From an uncultured Bacteroidia bacterium (GTDB lineage: Bacteria > Bacteroidota > Bacteroidia > Bacteroidales > UBA932): a stretch of DNA of 64,000 bases. Positions 39,019 to 48,011 of this stretch are shown piece after piece (the first letter of the stretch is position 1; every line of letters starts with the position of its first letter). The stretch spans positions 1 through 64,000 of the forward strand of contig CACYZM010000017.1 in NCBI GenBank assembly GCA_902778855.1, given 5' to 3'. The position numbers and the translations under genes were made by a program. Below the pieces are notes generated by a model that saw only the letters and a list, made by a program, of their open reading frames with translations, was not told the origin of the DNA and did no database searches.

Positions 39019-41796
39019 TTAGATGGCCTTGATCATCTTGGCGCCGGGGACGTTCTTGAACTGGGTGGCGGCGTCGCCGACGACGACCACGATCATGTTG
39101 TCGACATTGAGATACTGGGCCGCTTCGGCCTTGATGTCGTCGAGGGTCATGTTATTGACGACGGCTTCTTCCAGAGCGATGTAGTTGTCGGGCAATTTGT
39201 AGTTCCGGATGCGGGAGAGCATGCCCACCAGGCTCATAGAGGTCTCGAAAGCCGAAGCGTTCGAGCGCAACATAGCGTCTTTCACGCCGTCGAGTTTCTC
39301 CTGGGTGTACTCGTCGCCGAAGTCGCCGATGATCTCGCGGAACAGCGACACCGATTCCTTGGTCGAGCTGCCCTGCACGCTCGAAGCGGCGTGGAAGTAG
39401 CCGGTCTCCAGGTTCTTGGTAAAGCCGGAGCTGGCGCCATAGGTGTAGCCGCGCTGGAGGCGGAGCACCTCGAAGAGGCGGCCGGCGGAGCCGGCGCCGA
39501 GCTTCTCGTTCAGCACGTCGAGCTTGTAGTAGTCAGGATCGCTGATCTTCTTGCCGGGGCCGATGAGATAGATGTAGGACTGCTTGGAACCCGGGAAATC
39601 GATGAAGTAGGTGCCGGGGGCGGCGCTCTCGCCTACTGCGATTTCGGGCACGGCAACCGCATCGCCTTCCCATCCTTCCAGCGCGGCCAGGGCCTTCTTG
39701 AGGGTCGGGAGGTCGATGTCACCCGCAATGTCGATATGGGCGTTCTTCGGCGTCAGCGTGGCGTAGTAGGCCTTGACGTCATCCATCGTGATCGCGTCGA
39801 TGCTCTCGTTGGTCGGGAAGTCGGTATAGACGCAGTCGCCGAGCCAGAGCTTCGTCGCGGCGCGGGAGCCCAGCGACGTGATGCTCGTCATGGCGCTGCG
39901 GATGGCGGATTTCTCGACCTTCACGGCACGGGTGAAGGCTTCCTCGTCGAAGCGCGGCTTGGTGAGCATCTCGCAGACGATATCCATCACTTCCGGGAGG
40001 TTCTTGGAGAGCGCGCTCACGGAGATGGTGGTCGCCTTGGTGCCGGCATTGACACGAGCGGTGGCGCCGAGTTTCTTGAGCGCCTGCTCGAGTTCGACGG
40101 CCGTGTGCTCGGACGTGCCTTCGTTCATCATACTCGCGTTGACCGAAGCCGTTCCGCGCTTGCCGGCCGGATCGAGGATCGCACCACCGTCGATCGAGAG
40201 GGTCAGATTGACCATCGGGATCTCGTTCTGGGTGATGCCGGCCACATCGATGCCGTTGGAAAGCGTCGTCCGCCAGATATTGGGGATATTTGTCTTGGGG
40301 GCATTGGTCAAATAAGCGGGCTCGACGCTGCGGTCGATCTTAGAAGGCGTCCGCTCATAATCGTCGTCAACCACGGCACCGGCCACGCTGCGCATGGTCT
40401 GCTTGCTCTGGTCTTCCATCACGAGATTCGCGGGCACGCTGCTTTCAGTAGACAGCTCAACCTGTCCTTTCGGCACGGCCACCACGGCCACGTAGTTCTT
40501 GCCTTTCACATATTTCTCGTAAACGCGCATCACGTCGTCGGCCGTCACCTTGTTGAAGTCTTCGATGTCATCGATGAACTTGTCGGCCTTGCCGTAGAAC
40601 TCCTTGCTGCGGGCGAGCATCTGCGCCTTGCCGAGCACGCTGCCGAGCCGGCGGTAGGCGGAAGTCTCGTTCTCGGCCTTGATCGTGGCGAGTTCCTCCT
40701 CGTCCACGCCATCGCGCTCGAAGTCGGCCATGGCCTGCTCGACGGCCGCCATGATCAGGTCGATATCCACGCCGGGATACGCCGTGGTGCTGATGGTGAC
40801 CTGGCCTGCGCTTTCGCGCGACCGGTTGCTGGCCATCACCCGCGGAGCGAGATTCTTCTCCACGATGTTCTTGTAGAGCGGCGAATTCTTGCCGCGGCCG
40901 AACAGACTGCAGAAGGCGTCGAGCGCCGCCTCGTCATCGGCGCCGTCGGCAACAGCCGACCAGGCGATATTGACGGCGGGCATGCTGGCAAACTGATCCT
41001 CGTAGTACAGTTCCTTCGTCTGGTCGAGCGTTACGTCCCAGACGGCAGGTTTCTCCACGGGATGGCTGGGAATCTCGCCAAAGTATTTCTGGATGAGTTC
41101 CTTCGCTTCCTTGGGATCGAAGTCACCGGCAATGCAGAGGGTGGCGTTCGAAGGCACGTAGTAGGTTCTGTAGAACTCCTTCACGTCCTCGACGGTCGCC
41201 GACTTGATGTCGTCGAATTCGCCGATCACGGTCCAGCTGTAGGGATGCTTTTTCGGGAAGAAGTTCTTGCACATCACGTCGTTCATCATGCCGTAGGCGT
41301 TGTTCACCTCGGTCTGGCGCTTCTCGTTGCAGATGACGTCGATCTCGCGCTCGAGGCCGCTCTGGGTAACGGTATTGATGAAGAAGCCCATCCGGTCGGA
41401 TTCCATCCACAGGATCTTCTCGAGGGCATCGCGGGGAACGCACTCGTAGTAGATCGTGTAGTCGTTGGACGTACCGCCGTTGAAGTCGCCGCCCATCGCG
41501 GCGATCTTGTTGAAGAAGGCGTTGCGCGGAAGGTTCTCGGAGCGCTGGAAGAGCATATGCTCGAAGAAGTGGGCGAAACCGGTCTTCCCTTCCTTCTCGC
41601 GGGCGCTGCCCACGTGGAAGGCGATCGCCTGGGCGACGATCGGGTCGCTGTGGTCCTCGTGAAGGATCACCTTGAGCCCGTTGTCGAGGGTGTACTCCTC
41701 GTAGTCGATGTGCATCCCCTCCTCGTTGCTCTTGCACGAGACGAGGGCACCGATGACCGCAAAGGCGGCCACAAGTAATCTGACGGCGTATTTCAT
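39019..41796 (-). CDS. M16 family zinc metallopeptidase, lipoprotein
   Basis: 925 aa, a double-length M16 protein (pitrilysin/processing-protease type). It has a signal peptide with a lipobox ending LVSC at residue 21. The inverted zinc motif HFFEH (H76, E79, H80) sits in the first half, and the second half is the catalytically dead partner of the clamshell. Further family blocks are NDYTIYYECVPRDALEKILWMESDRM and RGYTYGASSGF. It degrades peptides in the periplasm or at the outer membrane. It lies 15 bp downstream of the S46 peptidase gene, so the two likely work together in peptide breakdown. Confidence 0.94.
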   Translation of the reverse strand: MKYAVRLLVAAFAVIGALVSCKSNEEGMHIDYEEYTLDNGLKVILHEDHSDPIVAQAIAFHVGSAREKEGKTGFAHFFEHMLFQRSENLPRNAFFNKIAAMGGDFNGGTSNDYTIYYECVPRDALEKILWMESDRMGFFINTVTQSGLEREIDVICNEKRQTEVNNAYGMMNDVMCKNFFPKKHPYSWTVIGEFDDIKSATVEDVKEFYRTYYVPSNATLCIAGDFDPKEAKELIQKYFGEIPSHPVEKPAVWDVTLDQTKELYYEDQFASMPAVNIAWSAVADGADDEAALDAFCSLFGRGKNSPLYKNIVEKNLAPRVMASNRSRESAGQVTISTTAYPGVDIDLIMAAVEQAMADFERDGVDEEELATIKAENETSAYRRLGSVLGKAQMLARSKEFYGKADKFIDDIEDFNKVTADDVMRVYEKYVKGKNYVAVVAVPKGQVELSTESSVPANLVMEDQSKQTMRSVAGAVVDDDYERTPSKIDRSVEPAYLTNAPKTNIPNIWRTTLSNGIDVAGITQNEIPMVNLTLSIDGGAILDPAGKRGTASVNASMMNEGTSEHTAVELEQALKKLGATARVNAGTKATTISVSALSKNLPEVMDIVCEMLTKPRFDEEAFTRAVKVEKSAIRSAMTSITSLGSRAATKLWLGDCVYTDFPTNESIDAITMDDVKAYYATLTPKNAHIDIAGDIDLPTLKKALAALEGWEGDAVAVPEIAVGESAAPGTYFIDFPGSKQSYIYLIGPGKKISDPDYYKLDVLNEKLGAGSAGRLFEVLRLQRGYTYGASSGFTKNLETGYFHAASSVQGSSTKESVSLFREIIGDFGDEYTQEKLDGVKDAMLRSNASAFETSMSLVGMLSRIRNYKLPDNYIALEEAVVNNMTLDDIKAEAAQYLNVDNMIVVVVGDAATQFKNVPGAKMIKAI

Positions 41797-41811
41797 AATG
41801 TCTGATTGGTC

Positions 41812-43902
41812 CTACTTCACGTAGGTGAGTTCATTGATCAGGTTCGTGGCGCCGCCGTATTTCTCGACCATCCAGAGGACGTAGCGGATGTCGACGCAGA
41901 TGCAGCGCTGCAGGTCGGGTTCGAACATCACGTCGGAGCTCATGCTCTCCCAGTTGCCGTCGAAGGCCAGACCGAGGAGGTTGCCCCGGGCGTCGAGCAC
42001 CGGCGAACCGGAGTTGCCGCCCGTGATGTCGTTGTTGGTGAGGAAGCAGGTGTGGAGCGTGCCGTCGGCGTCGGCCCAGCGGCCGTAGTCGCCGGCTTCA
42101 TAGAGCTGTTTTACCTTGGCGGGAACGATGAATTCCGGATTGGTGGGATCCTCTTTCTCCATCACACCCTTGAGCGTGGTGTAGTGCAGATACTTCAGAC
42201 CGTCTTTCGGCGAGTACGGGAGCACGTGGCCGTAGGTCAGACGCATCGTGGAGTTGGCATCCGGATACATGGCCTGGCCTTTCTGCCATTCCATCAGGGC
42301 GGCGGCGAAGTTCTTGCAGGCTTTGTCGAATGCGGTCGCATCGCTGGCATACATCGCGTTGTAGTGCGGCGTCAGTTTGCCCATGATCGCGTAGTAGAGG
42401 CCGGCGGCGGGATCGGCGAAGATCTCGTCTTTCGAAGCGGCGGCCACCTTGTCATAGTCGGTGAACATCGTCTTGTCGAAGAGGTCGGCCACGTAGGCGT
42501 TCAGATCCATCGTCGCGAAATCCTGTTCCGGAATCTCGGGGAAGTCTTCGGGCTTGGCATTCTGGCGATAGAAGTCGAGCAGCGCCACGGCTTCCTTGCG
42601 GTCGAGGTCCACGACGTAGTCGCGGTAGGTGCGCTGGATGCGCTTCTTGGCGGTGTTCAGGGCGGTTTCGTCATCCACACCGCGCTGCAGTTCGCGCGAA
42701 TAGGTGCTCATCAGGTTGCCGAACAGGCCCACCAGCTCGATGCGGTACGGGGCTTCCGTGATCAGGCTCACGGCGCGGCGGTCGGGGGCATTCTTGTGCA
42801 CGTAGGCGGCGATGTCTTCGATGGGCGTGCCGTATTTCGCCTTGCGGGCCGGGTCGGCCTCGATCCAGGCTTTCAGCGCGGCCTCTTTCTGCTCTTCACG
42901 CTCGATGATGCCGAGGTTCTTGAACGCGAGCTCCTCGCCCTGCCACTTCTTCCAGCCATTGGCGCTGCCGGCATACTTGCTGGCATACTTCAGCTGCACG
43001 GAAGGATCGGCGCACATGGCATCCCACATAATGTTCTGGCGGACGGTGCGGGCGTCGATGGCGATGCGGTTGCCGGCGATCATCTGCTTGAGCTGCTCGG
43101 CGGTCTGGTAGCGCTGCGTGCGGCCGGGATAGCCCATAATCATGGCGTAGTCGTTCTCCTGCGGGCCCTTGAGGGAGATCTTCAGGCTCTTGGCGGGGCG
43201 GTACGGCACATTGTCGAGGCTGTAGTCGGCGGGGAGGTTGTTCTTGTCGGCATACACGCGGAACATCGAGAAGTCGCAGGTGTGGCGGGGCCACATCCAG
43301 TTGTCGGTCTCGCCGCCGAACTTGCCCATCGTGGCCGGCGGAGCGGCGACGAAGCGGATGTCGGTATAGGTGCGATAGAGAATCAGATAGAACACGTTCT
43401 CGTTGTAGAAGCCCGTTACCACGCCGCGGCTGCCGGGATTCTTGGCCACGGCCGCGTCGATGAGCTGTTTCTTCACTTCTTCGGGCTTCTCGGCCGATTC
43501 GACCTGGGCGGTGACGTCTTCCATCGAGAGGAGGAACGTGACGGTCAGGCCCGGGACGGGAAGTTCTTCGGCGCGTTCATTGGCCCAGTAGCCTTCCATC
43601 AGATAGTTATGTTCGTCGGTGGAGAGGCCCTGGATGCTGCCGTAGCCGCAGTGGTGGTTGGTCACCAGCAGGCCCTGGTTGGAGATCATCTCTCCGGTGC
43701 AGCCGCCGCCGAAATGCACGATGGCGTCTTTCAGCGAAGACTTGTTGATGGCATAGATTTCCTGGGGCGTGAGCTTGCAGCCCGCCTCTTTCAGGTCTTT
43801 CTTGTTCATTTGCTGGATCAGTGGCAGGAGCCACATACCCTCATCGGCGGCGGCGCTGAACGCCAGCGACAGCGCGGCCAGGAAGACAACGATTCTTTTC
43901 AT
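41812..43902 (-). CDS. S46 dipeptidyl-peptidase, DPP7-type
   Basis: 696 aa. It has a signal peptide (MKRIVVFLAALSLAFSAAA), so it is periplasmic. The chymotrypsin-like catalytic histidine is in VTNHHCGY (H84 by analogy) and the serine in GGNSGSP (S631). The residue 18 positions after the serine sets specificity in this family: glycine for DPP7 (hydrophobic P1) and arginine for DPP11 (acidic P1). Here it is glycine (G649 in AFDGNWE), so DPP7-like activity is predicted. It removes dipeptides from oligopeptides for amino-acid use. A -7 box (43923-43930) lies 20 bp upstream. Confidence 0.94.
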   Translation of the reverse strand: MKRIVVFLAALSLAFSAAADEGMWLLPLIQQMNKKDLKEAGCKLTPQEIYAINKSSLKDAIVHFGGGCTGEMISNQGLLVTNHHCGYGSIQGLSTDEHNYLMEGYWANERAEELPVPGLTVTFLLSMEDVTAQVESAEKPEEVKKQLIDAAVAKNPGSRGVVTGFYNENVFYLILYRTYTDIRFVAAPPATMGKFGGETDNWMWPRHTCDFSMFRVYADKNNLPADYSLDNVPYRPAKSLKISLKGPQENDYAMIMGYPGRTQRYQTAEQLKQMIAGNRIAIDARTVRQNIMWDAMCADPSVQLKYASKYAGSANGWKKWQGEELAFKNLGIIEREEQKEAALKAWIEADPARKAKYGTPIEDIAAYVHKNAPDRRAVSLITEAPYRIELVGLFGNLMSTYSRELQRGVDDETALNTAKKRIQRTYRDYVVDLDRKEAVALLDFYRQNAKPEDFPEIPEQDFATMDLNAYVADLFDKTMFTDYDKVAAASKDEIFADPAAGLYYAIMGKLTPHYNAMYASDATAFDKACKNFAAALMEWQKGQAMYPDANSTMRLTYGHVLPYSPKDGLKYLHYTTLKGVMEKEDPTNPEFIVPAKVKQLYEAGDYGRWADADGTLHTCFLTNNDITGGNSGSPVLDARGNLLGLAFDGNWESMSSDVMFEPDLQRCICVDIRYVLWMVEKYGGATNLINELTYVK

Positions 43903-43922
43903 AGAAGTATGTTTGAATTTGA

Positions 43923-43930
43923 CAAAGTTA
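43923..43930 (-). promoter_or_regulatory. -7 box of the S46-M16 peptidase operon
   Basis: The minus strand reads TAACTTTG, 20 bp before the S46 start; it touches the end of hrpB. Confidence 0.55.
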
Positions 43931-46462
43931 ATACTTTTTTCTTACGCCGCGCACCGGGTCGGAAGAAAGCGGATCATCGGGCCACGCGTGCTTGGGGTAG
44001 CGCCGCCTGAGCTCCTTCCGGACCTCGAAATACGTTGTGTTCCAGAAGCTGGCCAGATCGCTGGTCAGCTGGACGGGTTTGTAGCCCGGCGAGAGCAGTT
44101 CCATCAGCACCGGACGCTTGCCGTCGTCGACCCGGGGTGTGTCGATAAGTCCGAAACACTCCTGCAGGCGAACCCGCAGGACAGGCGCTTCGGCGCCTTG
44201 CCGATATTCCAGCCGGATGCGGCTGCCGGTGGGCACGACGATATGGGAAGGGGCGATCTGTTCGACGGCTTGTTGCTGGTCGTAGGAGAGCTGGCCCCAC
44301 ATCACGGTGCAGAGGTCGACCTTCCGCAGCTGCGCGACGGAGGTGGCTTTGCCCGCGTAAAGCGGCAGCCACTCCGCGGCCCGCGCGAGGAAGGCGTCGG
44401 TCGAAAGGTCGGGCAGTTCCAGCTCGGGATGCCAGGCCCGGACGGTGGCGACGCGCCGCTGGAGATCCGATACGGCATCGGAAAAACCGAACATCGAACG
44501 GCCTTCTTTGGCGGCGGCTTCGCAGAGGATCTGCTGCACCTGCGCCTGCAGGTCGCCGGAAAGGGGTTTGGCGTCGAGCAGATGGACGCCCAGCCGCCGT
44601 TCGCGGCGGGCGATGACGCTGCCGGAGCGGCTGTCCCAGACGAGATTGTCCTGGGTACGGGTCAGGGGTTCGAGATCTTTGGGATCGACGGGGGCGGCCA
44701 GGAAGATGCGGCCGACGCCGCCGCTGCGGGTATGGACGCTGGCGACAGCCAGCCAGTCCAGGCCGGCGAGCGCGTCGGCGGCGTCGGCGGCCACCTGGTC
44801 GCCGCTGGCGAGCAGGAAGCGCCCGGCGCCTTCTTTCCAGGCCTTGGCGATCCGTTCAGGATAGGCGGCAGCCACCAGGGCACCGATGTCATAAGGATGG
44901 GCCGTCGAATTGTCTTCAGCCGCGCCGGCAAGCTGGCGGTATTGCGCGGCGATGCGCGCAATCCGCGCCCAGGCGGCGGGGCGGCCGCAGCTGCGCGCTT
45001 CGCGCAGCGCGTTGATGCGTAAGTCGATCGAACACTCCGTCTCGGTCGACAGCGGGTCTTTTTCTTCGAGGAGGGCGGCGATGTCGGCCGCCAGCGCCTG
45101 GCCGGCTTCCGTCTCTGCCGTCAGGAGCATCTTGGCCACGCGGGGATGGCAGGGCAGCTTCGCCATGGCGCGGCCGGCGGGCGTGAGGCGCCCGACTTCG
45201 TCGAGGGCGCCGAGCGACTGGAGCAGCGCCCGGGCGGCGCGAAGCGCCTGCCCCGGCGGCGGCGTCAGCCACGGCAGCCGGCCGGGCTCGGGCTCGCCGA
45301 AAGCCGCGATCTGCAGCACCAGCGGCGCGAGATCCGCTTCGAGGATCTCGGGCGTCCGAATCTCAGCCATCCGGCTTTCGGCCGCCTCCGACCACAGGCG
45401 GTAGCACACGCCGGGCGCCACGCGCCCCGCACGTCCCGCCCGCTGCGTCGCCATATCCTTGCTGATACGAACTGTTTCCAAATGCTCCAACGCCGTCCGC
45501 GGGTCAAACACCGGCTTCCGACACACACCGCCGTCCACCACGATGCGGACCCCTTCGATCGTCAACGACGTTTCAGCCACCGGCGTCGCCAGCACAATCT
45601 TCCGCTCCCCCAGCCCGCTCGGCGCAATCGCCCGCCGCTGTTCCTCCAGCGGCAGCATCCCGTAAAGCGGACACACGCGCGTGGGCACGGAGGCATCGGC
45701 CACGCCCGCGCTGTTTCGCGCCGGCGCTAGTGAACCACCGAGCGACCCGCCGAGCGATCCGCCAAGCCGCTCCGCCACACGGCGGATCTCCCCTTCTCCT
45801 GGCAGGAAGGCCAGGATATCGCCTTCCTCCGTCCGATGGGCCATCCGGATCGTCTGAACGACCACATCTTCGATCTGTGCAGGCGGGACATCGCCCGTAT
45901 GGATGATTTTCACGGGAAACATCTTCCCGGGACAATCGATATGCTTGGCGCCGAGCGTCCGGCACAGGCCTTCTGCGTCGATCGTAGCCGACAAAAGCAC
46001 CAGCTTAAGGTCGGGCCGGAGAACGGCCTGCGACTCGCGGCAAAGCGCGAGCGCCAGGTCGGTCTGCAGGCTGCGTTCGTGAAATTCGTCGAAAAGAACG
46101 GCCGACACGCCTTCCAGCGACGGATCGTCGATCAGGATCCGCGTCAGCACACCCTCCGTGAGCACCTCGATCCGCGTCCGGCGGCTCACCCGCTTCTCAA
46201 AGCGGATGCGATAGCCGACGGTCTCCCCCACTTCCTCACCGAGCAGCGCGGCCATGCGCCCGGCGATCTGCCGGGCGGCGATCCGCCGCGGTTCCAACAT
46301 CAGAATTTTTCCTTCGGGAAAGGCCTCCAGCATCGTCAGCGGCAGAACGGTCGACTTGCCGGCACCCGGCGGCGCCGTCACGACCAGCGCCGACTCCGTG
46401 GCCAGCAGCCGGTTCACCTCCGGCACAATGGCCCACACAGGCAGATGGTCTTCGCGGATCAT
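43928..46462 (-). CDS. hrpB: ATP-dependent RNA helicase HrpB
   Basis: 844 aa, typical HrpB length. DEAH-box helicase motifs are intact: Walker A APPGAGKST near 35-43, DEFHERS (motif II), LSATIDAEGL (motif III), and ATPVAETSLTIEGVRIVVDGG and QRAGRAGRVAPG (motifs V and VI). The HrpB-specific C terminus follows, with LDTPRV-like FGLIDTPRVDDGKRPVLMELLSPGYKPVQLTSDLASFW at the end. Its precise cellular role is not settled in any species. It is 21 bp downstream of the TerB-DnaJ gene on the same strand. Confidence 0.95.
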   Translation of the reverse strand: MIREDHLPVWAIVPEVNRLLATESALVVTAPPGAGKSTVLPLTMLEAFPEGKILMLEPRRIAARQIAGRMAALLGEEVGETVGYRIRFEKRVSRRTRIEVLTEGVLTRILIDDPSLEGVSAVLFDEFHERSLQTDLALALCRESQAVLRPDLKLVLLSATIDAEGLCRTLGAKHIDCPGKMFPVKIIHTGDVPPAQIEDVVVQTIRMAHRTEEGDILAFLPGEGEIRRVAERLGGSLGGSLGGSLAPARNSAGVADASVPTRVCPLYGMLPLEEQRRAIAPSGLGERKIVLATPVAETSLTIEGVRIVVDGGVCRKPVFDPRTALEHLETVRISKDMATQRAGRAGRVAPGVCYRLWSEAAESRMAEIRTPEILEADLAPLVLQIAAFGEPEPGRLPWLTPPPGQALRAARALLQSLGALDEVGRLTPAGRAMAKLPCHPRVAKMLLTAETEAGQALAADIAALLEEKDPLSTETECSIDLRINALREARSCGRPAAWARIARIAAQYRQLAGAAEDNSTAHPYDIGALVAAAYPERIAKAWKEGAGRFLLASGDQVAADAADALAGLDWLAVASVHTRSGGVGRIFLAAPVDPKDLEPLTRTQDNLVWDSRSGSVIARRERRLGVHLLDAKPLSGDLQAQVQQILCEAAAKEGRSMFGFSDAVSDLQRRVATVRAWHPELELPDLSTDAFLARAAEWLPLYAGKATSVAQLRKVDLCTVMWGQLSYDQQQAVEQIAPSHIVVPTGSRIRLEYRQGAEAPVLRVRLQECFGLIDTPRVDDGKRPVLMELLSPGYKPVQLTSDLASFWNTTYFEVRKELRRRYPKHAWPDDPLSSDPVRGVRKKY

Positions 46463-46483
46463 GGCGCCGTCCTGTCAGGCCCG

Positions 46484-47305
46484 TCAGCTGATGCCGCGTT
46501 CCTGCTTGATGGTTTCGTAGGCTTCCTGAATCTTGCGGAACTTTTCCGCCGCCGCTTTCTGGACCTCGGGGCCCAGCGTCGCGACCTTGTCGGGATGATG
46601 CTTCATCGCCATCCGGCGATAGGCCGACTTAACTTCGTCGTCGGTCGCCGAAGGAGAAATCTCGAGCACCTCATAGGCCGACTCCTTCTCCTTGTAATAC
46701 ATGGCCAGCACCGACGCCGCATCGGAAGAAGAAAGATTGATGGCCGATGCAATCACCTGCAGCACATCGCGTTCCGACACCGTAAAATCGCCGTCTGCAT
46801 TGGCGATGCCCGCCAGATAGTGGAACAGCTGCAGCCGCTGCGAATAGTTCATGTTCGCAGCAATCTGCGCACCCACCGAATAGATATCCACCGACTGCCG
46901 GTTCAATCCGTCGAGAATCCGCATGGCCTCATCCTCCAGCTGCGCGCCGAAGTTGGAACGGATAAACTGCCGCACATAATTCAACTCGATCTGCCGGACC
47001 TGCCCGTCGGCCCGAATCACGGCCGACGACAACACCAGCAGACTCATAAAGAAACTGTTCCGCTGCTCGGCATTCGTATATCTGCCCCGGCTGCTCCCGC
47101 CGCTGGTCGTCCCCGTGCGAGTATAGCCCCCACGCGTGTACCCCCCGCGGCCGCTGTTCTCCGCCGCATCGGCTTCATCCTGCGAATATATCTTGATCGA
47201 CCCGATCCGGTCGACGACAGCCCCCACGGCAAACCCGATCAGAGCCCCGATCGGCCCCCACGCCGCCCAACCGAGCAGCCCGGCTATCCATTTTGCTGAT
47301 CCCAT
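46484..47305 (-). CDS. TerB-like and DnaJ domain protein (DjlA-like)
   Basis: 273 aa. The N-terminal glycine/alanine-rich helix (WIAGLLGWAAWGPIGALIGFAVGAVV) probably sits in the membrane. A Gly/Arg/Tyr/Thr-rich linker follows. The middle (about 85-195) is TerB-like (LLVLSSAVIRADGQVRQIELNYVRQFI, IANADGDFTVSERDVL). The C-terminal J domain contains the HPD signature (MKHHPDKVA). This is the DjlA layout: a membrane-tethered co-chaperone for DnaK. A -7 box (minus TACTTTTG, 47364-47371) is upstream; hrpB follows after 21 bp. Confidence 0.9.
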   Translation of the reverse strand: MGSAKWIAGLLGWAAWGPIGALIGFAVGAVVDRIGSIKIYSQDEADAAENSGRGGYTRGGYTRTGTTSGGSSRGRYTNAEQRNSFFMSLLVLSSAVIRADGQVRQIELNYVRQFIRSNFGAQLEDEAMRILDGLNRQSVDIYSVGAQIAANMNYSQRLQLFHYLAGIANADGDFTVSERDVLQVIASAINLSSSDAASVLAMYYKEKESAYEVLEISPSATDDEVKSAYRRMAMKHHPDKVATLGPEVQKAAAEKFRKIQEAYETIKQERGIS

Positions 47306-47363
47306 AGCTTTCTCCTAATTCTCTGCTTTCTCGCTGCATCCATCCACGCAGACGATTCCCTCA

Positions 47364-47371
47364 CAAAAGTA
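47364..47371 (-). promoter_or_regulatory. -7 box of the TerB-DnaJ gene
   Basis: The minus strand reads TACTTTTG (TAnnTTTG), 58 bp before the start codon. Confidence 0.45.
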
Positions 47372-47449
47372 GCGTTTTTTTCAATACCCCGTAAGAAAAA
47401 GCCCTCACCCCGCCCTTCACACCCTCCCATCACCCCCATCGCCACAAAA

Positions 47450-47708
47450 GCGCTGCAATGTACACATCAGTCATTCAGCCGATTACGCAAACTGATCCCC
47501 CTCAATTCCGAGGGGATCACTTCTCATAATCAACTGACTTTCAAAAGCGTACATTACAGCACCTTTCAGGCTTCCGACCCCAAAGCCGCAAGGAAAGGAG
47601 CCGTGGCACTTATCGTCCTGACAGACTGCCAATTCCCGATAATCGTGTGCGCATTTTTACGCACACGATTATCAACAACAACCTGATACACAAACACATA
47701 CGTGCCAC
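47450..47708. repeat. Cluster of inverted repeats, gene-free
   Basis: GCTGCAATGTAC near 47452-47463 pairs (one mismatch) with GTACATTACAGC near 47549-47560. Between them is a GATCCCCCTC/GAGGGGATC hairpin (47493-47518). Then comes a perfect 14-bp hairpin GATAATCGTGTGCG (47638-47651 with 47660-47673), itself inside GTGGCAC/GTGCCAC (47603-47609, 47702-47708). No reading frame looks real. Confidence 0.65.
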
Positions 47709-47741
47709 AGCCGGTCAGCCACATCGATGAATTCCTGTTCA

Positions 47742-47824
47742 CCGATGCACATCTGATCCGCCAATGCACATCTAGTCCGCCGATGAACATCTGGTCCGCC
47801 CATGAATATCTGGTCCGCCGATGG
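47742..47824. repeat. 19-bp tandem repeats, four copies plus a part
   Basis: Units start at 47742, 47761, 47780 and 47799, with a 7-bp start of a fifth at 47818. The consensus is CCGATGAACATCTGGTCCG, and each unit differs by 1-4 bases. The period is not a multiple of three, so this is not a protein repeat, and it is too short and uninterrupted for CRISPR. Confidence 0.8.
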
Positions 47825-47870
47825 CTTCAGATGCGCTGGAAGCTATGTCGTTGGGGTAGAGGCATTAATG

Positions 47871-47906
47871 AAAAGTCGCCCTCCCTAGGACAGAGGGGGC
47901 GACTTT
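47871..47906 (-). terminator. Terminator of the fimbrial operon
   Basis: AAAGTCGCC (47872-47880) pairs with GGCGACTTT (47898-47906), extended by CTC/GAG pairs. On the minus strand the stem ends in TTTT. It lies about 105 bp past the stop of the tip-adhesin gene. Confidence 0.65.
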
Positions 47907-47953
47907 ACGTTAGCCACTATGAATCAGCGAGATAGCCTTCAGCCGATGGGGTA

Positions 47954-48011
47954 CCGGATCCGGGAGCGTTGCCGGATCCGGGGATTGCCGGATCCGGAGG
48001 GGATTGCCGGA
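47954..48011. repeat. CCGGATCCGG palindrome cluster
   Basis: CCGGATCCGG at 47954, 47972 and 47988, separated by 6-8 bp that include ATTGCC or GTTGC, with a partial GCCGGATT at 48006-48013 next to the true stop of the tip-adhesin gene. Confidence 0.65.

Noticed and set aside
39391-44010. Two very long plus-strand frames opposite the M16 and S46 peptidase genes (795 and 734 codons).
   Set aside because: They are antisense shadows of G+C-rich genes. The minus-strand products have signal peptides, catalytic motifs and full length, while the plus frames show none.
47702-47935. A 77-codon plus-strand frame over the 19-bp repeats.
   Set aside because: The repeat period is not a multiple of three, the start and composition are poor, and it runs through the fimbrial terminator.
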